This document shows, piece after piece, positions 16,908-24,005 of a DNA stretch of 64,000 bases (the first letter of the stretch is position 1; each line of letters begins with the position of its first letter). The translations under genes and the position numbers were made by a program. The stretch is from the NCBI RefSeq assembly GCF_018603515.1, contig NZ_JACATN010000007.1, forward strand, positions 95,657 to 159,656, read 5' to 3'. The notes under the pieces are model-generated. The model saw nothing but the letters and a program-made list of their open reading frames with translations, was not told the DNA's origin and searched no databases. The stretch is from Zobellia barbeyronii. Its GTDB lineage: Bacteria > Bacteroidota > Bacteroidia > Flavobacteriales > Flavobacteriaceae.

Positions 16908-18299
16908 ATGAAAAACTCTCGACGAAAGTTCCTGTCTTCCATAAGTATGCTTGCTGCCAGTTCTGCTATGCCATTACATGCTTTTAATTTTGGCTCATCA
17001 AAAAAACTTAAGGTTGCCCTTGTTGGAACGGGAATACGAGGCATCACATTTTGGGGTAAAAGATTAGTTGACGAGTACTCCGATATTATTGAATTTGTGG
17101 GCCTTTCCGATATAAATAGTAGTAGGCTGGCTTATGGTAAAAAATATATTGGTGTCGCCTGCCCTGTTTTTATCGACTTTGAGAAAATGGTGAAGGATAC
17201 TCGTCCAGACCTTATTATTGTTACTACAAAAGACTCTACCCATCATCAATTTATAATAAAAGGTATAGAAATGGGCTGCGATTTACTAACTGAGAAGCCG
17301 CTTACCGTAGACGAAATTAAGTGTCAGGCTATTTTGGATGCTGAGAAAAAATCCGATAAAAACTTAATTGTAGGTTTCAATTATAGATGGAGCCCTTACG
17401 CCACTAAGATTAAAGAACTCTTGATGGACAAAACTATTGGCGATTTGGTATCGGTAGATTTCAGCTGGTATCTTAACACCTACCATGGTGCTTCATATTT
17501 TAGAAGATGGCATGGCGACATGGAAAGTAGCGGGTCTCTTTGGGTACATAAATCCACTCATCATTTTGATTTACTTAACTGGTGGATAGATTCTGAACCA
17601 AGTGAAGTATTCGCTTATGGAGATTTAGAGTTCTACGGAAAAAATAGTCCTTTCAGAGGAGATAATTGCCGTACCTGCAAACATAGTAATGAATGCGATT
17701 TTTATTGGGATATTACCCAAAATGAATTTATGAAAGAACTTTATGTAGACCACGAACAAGAAGACGGCTACATACGTGATAACTGTCTGTTCCGAAAAGA
17801 CATAGATATTTATGATAAAATGTCTGCACAGGTAAAATATACCAACAATACCACTCTGAATTACTCCCTTACCACCTACTCCCCTTTTGAGGGCTGGAGA
17901 GTAGCTTTTAATGGCACAAAAGGCCGTATTGAAGCTTCTCAAGATATTCCCTATCATACTAATATTACCGTTTCTGAAGCCGAAAAACATACCAATGAAA
18001 TGGATCAGACCAACAAAGAAGAACTATCCTATGAGCCCATCATAGTGCATAAACTCTGGAAGGAACATGAAACCATACAAGTACCTATGGAGAAACAAGG
18101 CCATGGTGGCGGTGATAAACGCTTGCAAGACAAAATATTCAAGACCGCAGACACAGAAGATCCTTATGGCAGAACTGCAGGTATTAGAGATGGTGCCATG
18201 TCAATTCTCATTGGTATTGGTGCAAGACGTAGCATTGAACAGAAAAAAGCCATACAAATTTCAGAGCTTACAGATTTAGTGCCTCAAAAAAAACGATAA
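16908..18299 (+). CDS. Exported Gfo/Idh/MocA family oxidoreductase with cysteine cluster
   Basis: A 463-residue NAD(P)-type dehydrogenase-fold protein, probably acting on a sugar or glycoside in the periplasm. It starts with a twin-arginine signal (SRRKFLSS, hydrophobic core to about residue 25). The Rossmann motif is VALVGTGIRG (about 36-45) and the family EKP motif is TEKPLTVDE. HHFDLLNWWID is the C-terminal domain motif. Unusually it carries Cys254-x2-Cys257-x5-Cys263 (CRTCKHSNEC) and Cys293, spaced like a structural metal site. Such Tat-borne members are frequent in Bacteroidota polysaccharide-degraders. It lies between kinases 2 and 3 in the same direction, but nothing proves a link. The family is certain; the substrate is unknown. 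Confidence 0.88.
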   Translation: MKNSRRKFLSSISMLAASSAMPLHAFNFGSSKKLKVALVGTGIRGITFWGKRLVDEYSDIIEFVGLSDINSSRLAYGKKYIGVACPVFIDFEKMVKDTRPDLIIVTTKDSTHHQFIIKGIEMGCDLLTEKPLTVDEIKCQAILDAEKKSDKNLIVGFNYRWSPYATKIKELLMDKTIGDLVSVDFSWYLNTYHGASYFRRWHGDMESSGSLWVHKSTHHFDLLNWWIDSEPSEVFAYGDLEFYGKNSPFRGDNCRTCKHSNECDFYWDITQNEFMKELYVDHEQEDGYIRDNCLFRKDIDIYDKMSAQVKYTNNTTLNYSLTTYSPFEGWRVAFNGTKGRIEASQDIPYHTNITVSEAEKHTNEMDQTNKEELSYEPIIVHKLWKEHETIQVPMEKQGHGGGDKRLQDKIFKTADTEDPYGRTAGIRDGAMSILIGIGARRSIEQKKAIQISELTDLVPQKKR

Positions 18300-18431
18300 C
18301 AGAAGTTAATTACTTAGTTTTAGAGGTAGTATTTTGCTTACTTTTTTAAGTATACCATTAAACACATTTAGATTTACCATTAGAAAGAAGTTTTACCTAA
18401 ATAAATAGAGAGAAAAATAAATTACCCTTTC

Positions 18432-19646
18432 ATGCAACAGAGTACAGATTTAGAAAAAAGACTGAAGAGTAAGGTTAGACTAGTTTTAAAAGTCAACTAC
18501 TACTCCTCTATCCTTTCTCTCATTTTTGGCGGACTATGTTTCTTTCTTTTAGACATTACTGAAGTTATTCCCTATGCCTTTCTCTCTTTTGGTATTCTAA
18601 ATATTATCAACGTTTTATTATACAAGTACCACAAGAGTCTTACGCTAACCTATAACATTGTTTCCATGATGACGTTAGCCGGAGCCAGTATTGTAACATT
18701 ATATAGTGGCGGGATCAATAGCCCATTTATTTTTGTACTTGCCCTTATTGTAGTTGCCGGGTACGTTACTACAAGAGCCTATGGTGCACTTTATTTGAAT
18801 CTAAACCTATTGATAATAGTACTCATATATTCACAGAGCGTAGCAGATTTTAGTTTTGTTAAAGATGTAGTTCCTGAATCTTCCAAAAACCTATTCGCTC
18901 TTCTCAGCGTCTTATTTTCAGTTTACCTTTTAGGAGGTGTTTTTGGAAAAAATTTACTTCACGCACATCACAACTTATATAAGACGAAAAACGAGCTTGA
19001 AGAAAAAATACAAGAAAAAGAAACCTTAATTAAAGAAGTTCACCACAGGGTAAAAAACAATTTGCAAACCGTTTCTAGTTTATTAAGTCTACAATCAAGA
19101 GGTATTGTGGACAAAGACGTTAAAAGCCTATTAAAAAGCAGCCAAAACCGAGTAATTACAATGGCTATAGTGCACGAAATGCTCTATATGCGTGAAGACC
19201 TTTCTAAAATTGAATATAAATCTTACGTACAAGAGCTTGCAGAATATTTGGTACGTTCTATAAAAGGAACGAGTAGTAATATTACATTGAATATAGATAT
19301 TCCCAATGTTAAATTGAATATAGATACCGCTATACCTCTGGGTCTATTAATAAACGAAACCGTCACTAATGCCTTGAAATATGGTATTGTAGATAAAAAT
19401 AAAGGAGAGATACATATTAAACTTAGAAAAACCGACGATAATGAGTTTGTTCTTAATATGGGTGACGACGGCCAAGGATTTCCCAAAGATGTAACTCATA
19501 AAAATTCAAAATCATTAGGCCTGAAGTTGATACATAACTTGTCTAGACAATTACAAGGTTCCATTATACGAGACCTCACTCAAAAAGGAACCCACTATAC
19601 TATAAAGTTTAAGGAAATAAGAGATCAAATAACTAGTGTGGCATAA
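18432..19646 (+). CDS. HisKA_2 family membrane sensor histidine kinase (paralogue 3)
   Basis: The third 404-residue paralogue: about six N-terminal membrane helices with the shared loop TLYSGGINSPFIFVL, then EVHHRVKNNLQTVSSLL (His pair 204-205), N-box LLINETVTNALKYG, and G1 box DDGQGFP. It is closer to kinase 1 than kinase 2 is in the membrane region (VVPESSKNLFALLSVLFSVY versus VPESSRDLFSLISILFSVY). No receiver domain, PAS or HAMP domain is present. It is separated from the oxidoreductase by 132 bases without a clear terminator, so read-through is possible. Confidence 0.9.
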   Translation: MQQSTDLEKRLKSKVRLVLKVNYYSSILSLIFGGLCFFLLDITEVIPYAFLSFGILNIINVLLYKYHKSLTLTYNIVSMMTLAGASIVTLYSGGINSPFIFVLALIVVAGYVTTRAYGALYLNLNLLIIVLIYSQSVADFSFVKDVVPESSKNLFALLSVLFSVYLLGGVFGKNLLHAHHNLYKTKNELEEKIQEKETLIKEVHHRVKNNLQTVSSLLSLQSRGIVDKDVKSLLKSSQNRVITMAIVHEMLYMREDLSKIEYKSYVQELAEYLVRSIKGTSSNITLNIDIPNVKLNIDTAIPLGLLINETVTNALKYGIVDKNKGEIHIKLRKTDDNEFVLNMGDDGQGFPKDVTHKNSKSLGLKLIHNLSRQLQGSIIRDLTQKGTHYTIKFKEIRDQITSVA

Positions 19647-19666
19647 ATTTCACCCAGATAGTAGAA

Positions 19667-19777
19667 TTATCTTTTCAAAGGCAGCTTTAAAGAACGTAAT
19701 ACTCCTTTTGTCTTTGGAAATAATAGGATATGGCTCAATACTAAGGCTAGAGCCGTTATTAGAATAAATACAATCAT
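19667..19777 (-). CDS. Very small membrane peptide, 36 residues
   Basis: An ATG-to-TAA frame encoding a single hydrophobic helix (MIVFILITALALVLSHILLF) and a basic tail (PKTKGVLRSLKLPLKR). It starts 17 bases after the stop of the small secreted gene at 19795-20049 on the same strand, so the two probably form a two-gene unit. The helix-plus-cationic-tail layout is seen both in small membrane regulators and in type I toxins; I cannot choose between them. It could be fortuitous, but the composition is coherent. Confidence 0.45.
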   Translation of the reverse strand: MIVFILITALALVLSHILLFPKTKGVLRSLKLPLKR

Positions 19778-19794
19778 AACAGTTATTTTCAAGG

Positions 19795-20049
19795 TTATAC
19801 TAAACGTGGCTTATCCAATTTGGTAACAAAAGCCAAAGCTTTTTTTACTCTATATTTTTTCAACTTATATAATCGTACTAAGCTGCTTTTGGCACTAATT
19901 TCAGCTTTCTCAGAAGTCTCAACATCACAAGAGCTAGAAGCCAGAACAGAACCCATTTCAAAAACGTAATTTTTAACATTGACTATTGTATTAGGGGGAG
20001 CAGTGACTCCGAAGTTTAAAACAAATAGCAAGATTAAAATAGATTTCAT
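19795..20049 (-). CDS. Small secreted protein of a local three-member family, divergent copy
   Basis: An 84-residue predicted exported protein with an N-terminal signal-like helix (MKSILILLFVLNFGVTA), a poorly conserved acidic middle with a lone Cys, and a basic C-terminus RLYKLKKYRVKKALAFVTK. That C-terminus aligns with RLYKRDNARVTKALSFTTK of the two copies at 20390 and 21280 (shared RLYK-x4-RV-x-KAL-x-F-x-TK). ATG 20049 was chosen because the signal peptide starts there; the frame stays open further upstream to 20133. It is likely cotranscribed with the 36-residue peptide downstream. No function is recognised. Confidence 0.65.
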   Translation of the reverse strand: MKSILILLFVLNFGVTAPPNTIVNVKNYVFEMGSVLASSSCDVETSEKAEISAKSSLVRLYKLKKYRVKKALAFVTKLDKPRLV

Positions 20050-20389
20050 AATAATAATTTGGGTTCCATAAAGGTAATCACAAAGTGGCACAAACCTTAC
20101 CACAAATCGCTGAACCGCAGTAATACTAGGCATCTGAAATAACTTCTGATAAACTGTTTATTATCCTCGGTAAATGAAATACAAATGCCAAACTCTATTC
20201 CGCGTTCGTATGGTTTTAGTCAGTTTATGTATACAAAAATCTATCTTAAATAAATGGTGACGGTTAAAGAGAGAAGGTATTTAAGAAACTATAGTTAAAA
20301 GAATTTGATAAGAAGCAAGTAAGTATAGTTTTAAATAAAGAGATATTACTTAGTAAATTAAATAACTTAAAAATAAAAGCTAATTGTCA
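20050..20389. other. Gene-free spacer
   Basis: About 340 AT-rich bases between the divergent copy and copy A of the small secreted family. No coding frame with plausible composition and no strong hairpin or -7 element were seen. Promoter sequences for the 20049 gene must lie in its left part but are not recognisable. Confidence 0.5.
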
Positions 20390-20629
20390 TTAAGCCATTT
20401 TAGCTTTGTTTCTTTTTGTTGTGAAAGAAAGCGCCTTAGTAACTCTAGCATTATCTCTCTTATATAAACGAGCAACTTCTAAAGTACTTTCTAAACTAAC
20501 TTCTTCAATAGGCGTTTCTGTAACGATAGTCATTTCAATAGTATTAACCTTAACCTCTTCAGTTGCTGTTTGAGCTTGAGCAGTTACTCCGATAAAAAGA
20601 ACAAAAATTAAAGTTGCGATAGTTTTCAT
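20390..20629 (-). CDS. Small secreted protein, duplicated family copy A
   Basis: A 79-residue protein with a canonical Sec signal peptide (MKTIATLIFVLFIGVTAQAQ, cleavage likely after AQA), an acidic central part (about 21-52, many Glu, Thr and Val) and a basic C-terminus RLYKRDNARVTKALSFTTKR. It differs from copy B (21280) at only two residues (ETPIEE versus ETSTEE). The mature peptide is about 59 residues with opposite charges at its two ends. ATG 20629 is chosen from the signal peptide; the frame runs open upstream to 20722. A hairpin lies six bases before the start codon. Function unknown. Confidence 0.75.
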   Translation of the reverse strand: MKTIATLIFVLFIGVTAQAQTATEEVKVNTIEMTIVTETPIEEVSLESTLEVARLYKRDNARVTKALSFTTKRNKAKMA

Positions 20630-20635
20630 GACTTG

Positions 20636-20660
20636 GACGTTTATATATATATAAAACGCC
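20636..20660 (-). promoter_or_regulatory. Start-proximal AU-rich hairpin in leader of copy A
   Basis: Read on the minus strand, GGCGTTT pairs with AAACGTC (one G-U) across a TA-repeat loop that can extend the stem. It ends six bases before the ATG. Copy B has the same hairpin with a fully paired end and a two-base shorter interior. Confidence 0.5.
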
Positions 20661-20677
20661 GCAGACCCTATTATACC

Positions 20678-20702
20678 GAGGTTCCGTTCGCTAAAAAACC
20701 CC
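20678..20702 (-). promoter_or_regulatory. Upstream leader hairpin of copy A
   Basis: On the minus strand GGGGTT pairs with AACCTC (one G-U), with a loop holding AGCGAACGG. The equivalent stem is present in copy B at 21566-21590 although loop bases differ. Confidence 0.4.
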
Positions 20703-20808
20703 TTATTTTCGGTTATCTGCACAACTTCGGTTGAAGTGTAAAAAACTATCGATAAACGCGAATGACCTCAAAAACACTTTACCGAACCATTGTGCTTTTA
20801 ATCCGAAA

Positions 20809-21278
20809 AGAACTCATTTCTTCCTACTATGAAAAACTAGGATACAGCTAATACAATACTATCATTCAGCTGTAATTGCTATAATTTGCTACATTATGAC
20901 CGGCCATCATCTGAAACCGATCCAGAAATATGGCTATAGATAAAAAGCTGTTTATCTGCCAAAGGCTAACTAAGTGCGTAAAACAGTTTTTCCTTTGATA
21001 GTACTAAAGGAACTAGTTACCTGAACAGTAGTTCCCTTTTCTAGGATATAAGAGTACTACGTACCTGTTTTATAATACTTAATAACCATGTAAAAAGATA
21101 AAACTAAGCCTGAAGTCTATTTTCACAATAGTGCATACCTATTTATTAGAGGTTTTTGCCTAGAATAAGAATCAAGACAATTACAATGTAATCTATCTCT
21201 TGGATTTTAGAAAGTCAGTTTCTGAAATATAGAATTAGTTTAGTGCTTTGCAGTAGAGTGATTGTTAAAGAACAAATG
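20809..21278. other. Gene-free spacer between the duplicated copies
   Basis: About 470 AT-rich bases without a credible coding frame. The only structure noted is an imperfect stem AAGGAACTA / TAGTTCCCTT at about 21006-21040, which could end the leftward transcript of copy B. Confidence 0.45.
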
Positions 21279-21279
21279 A

Positions 21280-21519
21280 TTAAGCCATTTTAGCTTTGTT
21301 TCTTTTTGTTGTAAAAGAAAGCGCCTTAGTTACTCTAGCATTATCTCTCTTGTATAAACGAGCAACTTCTAAAGTACTTTCTAAACTAACTTCTTCAGTA
21401 GACGTTTCTGTAACGATAGTCATTTCAATAGTATTAACCTTAACCTCTTCAGTTGCTGTTTGAGCTTGAGCAGTTACTCCGATAAAAAGAACAAAAATTA
21501 AAGTTGCGATAGTTTTCAT
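21280..21519 (-). CDS. Small secreted protein, duplicated family copy B
   Basis: A 79-residue near-twin of copy A with the same signal peptide ending AQAQ, acidic middle and basic RLYKRDNARVTKALSFTTKR end. Substitutions in the coding part are few, and both copies remain open, which argues that each is still under selection or that the duplication is recent. ATG 21519 begins the signal peptide. The same ordered leader hairpins precede it. Function unknown; its size, export signal and local amplification suggest an abundant envelope or secreted peptide. Confidence 0.75.
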   Translation of the reverse strand: MKTIATLIFVLFIGVTAQAQTATEEVKVNTIEMTIVTETSTEEVSLESTLEVARLYKRDNARVTKALSFTTKRNKAKMA

Positions 21520-21525
21520 GACTTG

Positions 21526-21548
21526 GGCGTTTATATATATAAAACGCC
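21526..21548 (-). promoter_or_regulatory. Start-proximal AU-rich hairpin in leader of copy B
   Basis: On the minus strand GGCGTTT / AAACGCC form a perfect 7-bp stem around a TATATATAT interior that can pair further. It ends six bases before the ATG, where it could mask or expose the translation start. Confidence 0.5.
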
Positions 21549-21565
21549 GCAGACCCTATTATACC

Positions 21566-21590
21566 GAGGTTCCGTTCGCTGAAGAACCCC
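21566..21590 (-). promoter_or_regulatory. Upstream leader hairpin of copy B
   Basis: On the minus strand GGGGTTC / GAACCTC (one G-U) close an 11-base loop that can itself pair TTC with GAA. It corresponds to 20678-20702 of copy A. Confidence 0.4.
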
Positions 21591-21657
21591 TTATTTTCGG
21601 TTATCGGTACAACTTCGGTTCAAGTGTAAAAAACCATCGGTGAACGTGAATGACCTC

Positions 21658-21690
21658 AAAAACACCTTAACGGGATTAAGTGTTTTTAAT
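21658..21690. repeat. Long AT-rich hairpin at the distal end of leader B
   Basis: AAAAACAC-C-TTAA and TTAAGTGTTTTT pair over about 12 bp with one bulged C. A weaker version (AAAAACAC / GTGCTTTT) lies at the same place in copy A. It could mark the leader's 5' boundary or an upstream terminator. Confidence 0.4.
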
Positions 21691-21696
21691 CCGAAA

Positions 21697-22095
21697 TTGA
21701 GGGTTTTATTATTTTGAAGAAGTGTCTTTTTACTCTACTACACCTTTAACAAAGGTTTTAGTAGTTAATACTATATGGTAACTATGCTATCTCTGCCTAG
21801 AAAAAGCTAGGCTTTACGCAGAAGCTGTTCCTTAATAGATATCAACTTTAAGATTCGGTAAAAACATCTATATATAAAGGAAGGCTTCTTCTCTCTTCTA
21901 TTTTGGGTGCCCTACAATAAAAAACGATAATTTTCAGTGTATGTACTATTCAGCTTACATACAAAATTGATGAACCAACGATCATGAGCATACTTTTGAC
22001 GATTATTAGTTAATATTATTGGACTGATACATCTAAATGAATAATTTGCACATTCTTTTGAAAAAGAAAATAGATAAATTTAAAATCCCTAAATT
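21697..22095. other. Gene-free spacer before the malectin lipoprotein gene
   Basis: About 400 AT-rich bases with no plausible coding frame. A small perfect palindrome GCCTAG-N6-CTAGGC is at 21795-21812. The promoters of the flanking divergent genes must lie here, but no clean TAnnTTTG was found. Confidence 0.45.
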
Positions 22096-23109
22096 ATGAG
22101 ACGTAATTTAATTACAAAATGGTTTTTGCTTTCAATGTTGTTTGTATCGTTCATTATGGTACCGGTAGCTTGTAGCAGCGATGATGGAGGAACCGAAACA
22201 GAACAAACACAAGATCCAGACCCGAAACCAGAACCACAACCGGCACAAGTTGCAGACCCAACAAATGAGAATACCATCATAGATGCTACGGCTGCAGCTC
22301 ACGCTAACGGGGTAAGTACATCAACAATAACTGTTCAATTGGCCGATGCCGATGGAAAAAAATTAACCGTAAGTGGAGGCGTAGTTGCCTTATCATCTAC
22401 CGGATCGTCAACTTTAACTGATGTTACAGACAACGCAGACGGTACTTATACTGCAACCGTAAGTGGTACTGTAGAAGAAAGTATTGTGGTATCTGGAACT
22501 TTAGACGCAGTAGCTATCACTAGCACTGTTGAAATAACTTTTAACCCGGATGAATCCAACCCTGCTCAAGAAGCAGCCCAGTCAACGGTAGAAGCTGGTC
22601 CAACATTGCTCAGAATAAATTGCGGAGGCCCTGAAGTGACTTACGGGGATGTTACGTTTTTAGAAGATCAATACTTTGGTGCTAATAGTCAAATTTTCTC
22701 AAATCCTTTTGTAACTGAAATAGAAGGTACAGAAATGGACGAAATCTTTTTAACTGAACGAGTTTCCGCAGATGGCCCAATGTCTAAAGGTCCAACCACA
22801 TATGACATTCCTGTTACCAATGGAACATATACAGTAAAACTATATTTTGCAGAAATTTATTGGGGTGTTGAAAATCCTCAAGGTCTAGAAGGAGGAGTAG
22901 GAAGTAGAATCTTCAACATCTCTATGGAAGAAATGGAAATATTCACAGGATACGATCTCTTTAAGGAAGATGGTCCTGCATCAGCTGGGACACGTATGTA
23001 CGATGTTGAAGTTATTGATGGAGAATTAAATATTATGTTAGAAGCTACTGTTAACAAACCAAAAATTTCAGCTATCGAAATTTTCGGTACAGGAACAATC
23101 GGTTCTTAA
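22096..23109 (+). CDS. Lipoprotein with Ig-like (invasin/BIG_1-type) and malectin domains
   Basis: A 337-residue envelope lipoprotein, probably binding carbohydrate. The signal peptide ends in a lipobox with Cys26 (VPVAC), followed by SSDDGG, an acidic stretch of the kind that directs Bacteroidota lipoproteins to the cell surface. A Pro/Glu/Asp/Gln linker (to about 50) leads to an Ig-like domain at about 55-150 (NGVSTSTITVQLADADGKKL, TDVTDNADGTYTATVSGT), then a malectin domain at about 170-335 starting LLRINCGGPEVTYGDV and including TYDIPVTNGTYTVKLYFAEIYW. It is a monocistronic unit closed by a strong terminator. Malectin binds di-glucosides in eukaryotes; the ligand here is unknown. Confidence 0.88.
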   Translation: MRRNLITKWFLLSMLFVSFIMVPVACSSDDGGTETEQTQDPDPKPEPQPAQVADPTNENTIIDATAAAHANGVSTSTITVQLADADGKKLTVSGGVVALSSTGSSTLTDVTDNADGTYTATVSGTVEESIVVSGTLDAVAITSTVEITFNPDESNPAQEAAQSTVEAGPTLLRINCGGPEVTYGDVTFLEDQYFGANSQIFSNPFVTEIEGTEMDEIFLTERVSADGPMSKGPTTYDIPVTNGTYTVKLYFAEIYWGVENPQGLEGGVGSRIFNISMEEMEIFTGYDLFKEDGPASAGTRMYDVEVIDGELNIMLEATVNKPKISAIEIFGTGTIGS

Positions 23110-23135
23110 TAAGAAAACTTAACGTTTAATAGTAA

Positions 23136-23175
23136 TAGGTCTTCAGAGAAAATTCTCTGAAGACCTATTTTTTTT
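23136..23175 (+). terminator. Strong intrinsic terminator
   Basis: A perfect 15-bp inverted repeat (TAGGTCTTCAGAGAA and complement), 2-base apical gap, followed by eight T residues, 26 bases after the malectin lipoprotein stop. Confidence 0.92.
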
Positions 23176-23232
23176 GAACCTTTACTAGTAAGGAAACGTA
23201 TATAAAACATACTAATCCATTAAAATAATAGA

Positions 23233-23916
23233 ATGATGTTCAAAGCTATACTTGTTACCATATCACTTTTTATAGGCACTTCCTGCCAATCTAATGTTGC
23301 AAAGAAAAAATCTAGTCAAGAACCACAGAAAAAAGAACAAATTGCTAAACTAACAAGCCAAGATTTAGACAAATTTGAAACCGCATATTTCGCAAGTGGT
23401 TGTTTTTGGTGTGTAGAAGCCATATTTGAAAGTGTAAAAGGGGTTAAAGAAGTTGTTTCAGGTTATTCTGGTGGTACTGAAAAAAATCCAACTTATGAAC
23501 AAGTTGGAGGAGGCATGACTAGCCACGCTGAGGCTGTTAAAGTTTATTATGATCCAGAAATTGTTTCGTTTACAGCCCTAGTACAAGTATTTTTTGGATC
23601 TCATGACCCTACATCGCTAAATAGTCAAGGACCAGATCGTGGAACTCAATATAGATCTGTTGCATTTTATAAAACGGATAAAGAGAAGCAGATTATTGAA
23701 GGTTATATAAAAGCTTTAAAAGACCAAAATGTTTACGATGGTGCTCCCATTACAACAGAAGTAACCGAATTTACAAAATTCTATGATGCGGAAGATTATC
23801 ACCAAGATTATGAACGTAAGCATCCTAAAAACTCATACATTACTAATGTGTCTGTTCCAAGATTAAATCGTTTCAAAGAAAATTTTAAAGAATACTTAAA
23901 ACAAGATGCTCATTAA
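23233..23916 (+). CDS. msrA: Peptide-methionine (S)-S-oxide reductase, lipoprotein form
   Basis: Reduces methionine-S-sulfoxide in damaged proteins. The catalytic motif GCFWCVE puts the nucleophile at Cys57 and a nearby Cys at 60; SGYSGGTEKNPTYEQV, SHAEAVKVYYDP and RGTQYRSVAFY are further MsrA hallmarks. Unusually for a housekeeping MsrA, the N-terminus is a lipoprotein signal (lipobox ending at Cys18, then a Lys/Gln-rich linker), so it should work in the periplasm or at the outer membrane. No MsrB is adjacent. ATG 23233 is followed by a second Met, so the start could be one codon later. Length 227 residues, longer than cytosolic MsrA because of the leader. Confidence 0.95.
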   Translation: MMFKAILVTISLFIGTSCQSNVAKKKSSQEPQKKEQIAKLTSQDLDKFETAYFASGCFWCVEAIFESVKGVKEVVSGYSGGTEKNPTYEQVGGGMTSHAEAVKVYYDPEIVSFTALVQVFFGSHDPTSLNSQGPDRGTQYRSVAFYKTDKEKQIIEGYIKALKDQNVYDGAPITTEVTEFTKFYDAEDYHQDYERKHPKNSYITNVSVPRLNRFKENFKEYLKQDAH

Positions 23917-23948
23917 TTGAGTGCCTTAAGTTCTAATTAAAAAAATAA

Positions 23949-23974
23949 GCAGCCCTTTGAGGCTGTTTTTTTTT
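23949..23974 (+). terminator. Intrinsic terminator of msrA
   Basis: Stem GCAGCC / GGCTGT around CTTTGA followed by a run of nine T residues, about 33 bases after the msrA stop. Confidence 0.8.
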
Positions 23975-24005
23975 GAGCAAAAGCATTATGCGGCCAATAT
24001 TAAAC

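Larger units (their letters stand above)
20389..20808 (-). repeat. Duplication copy A: small secreted gene plus leader
   Basis: About 420 bases that recur at 21279-21696 with few substitutions. The unit covers the whole 79-codon gene and about 180 bases of leader. It carries no transposase, terminal inverted repeats or target duplication, so it looks like a segmental gene duplication. Copies are about 890 bases apart in direct orientation. Confidence 0.85.
21279..21696 (-). repeat. Duplication copy B: small secreted gene plus leader
   Basis: Direct-orientation partner of 20389-20808, with the gene and leader nearly identical. The left boundary is sharp at ATTAAGCCATTTTAG, which includes the stop codon; the right boundary fades after AATCCGAAA. 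Confidence 0.85.

Noticed and set aside
20670..20675. TATAAT-like -10 box on the minus strand within the leader of copy A (also in copy B)
   Set aside because: Flavobacterial promoters use TAnnTTTG -7 elements, and this hexamer lies between conserved hairpins; it is more probably part of the leader.
20389..21696. Possible insertion sequence or MITE pair
   Set aside because: The duplicated unit holds a conserved secreted-protein gene, has no terminal inverted repeats or target duplication and no transposase, so a segmental duplication fits better.
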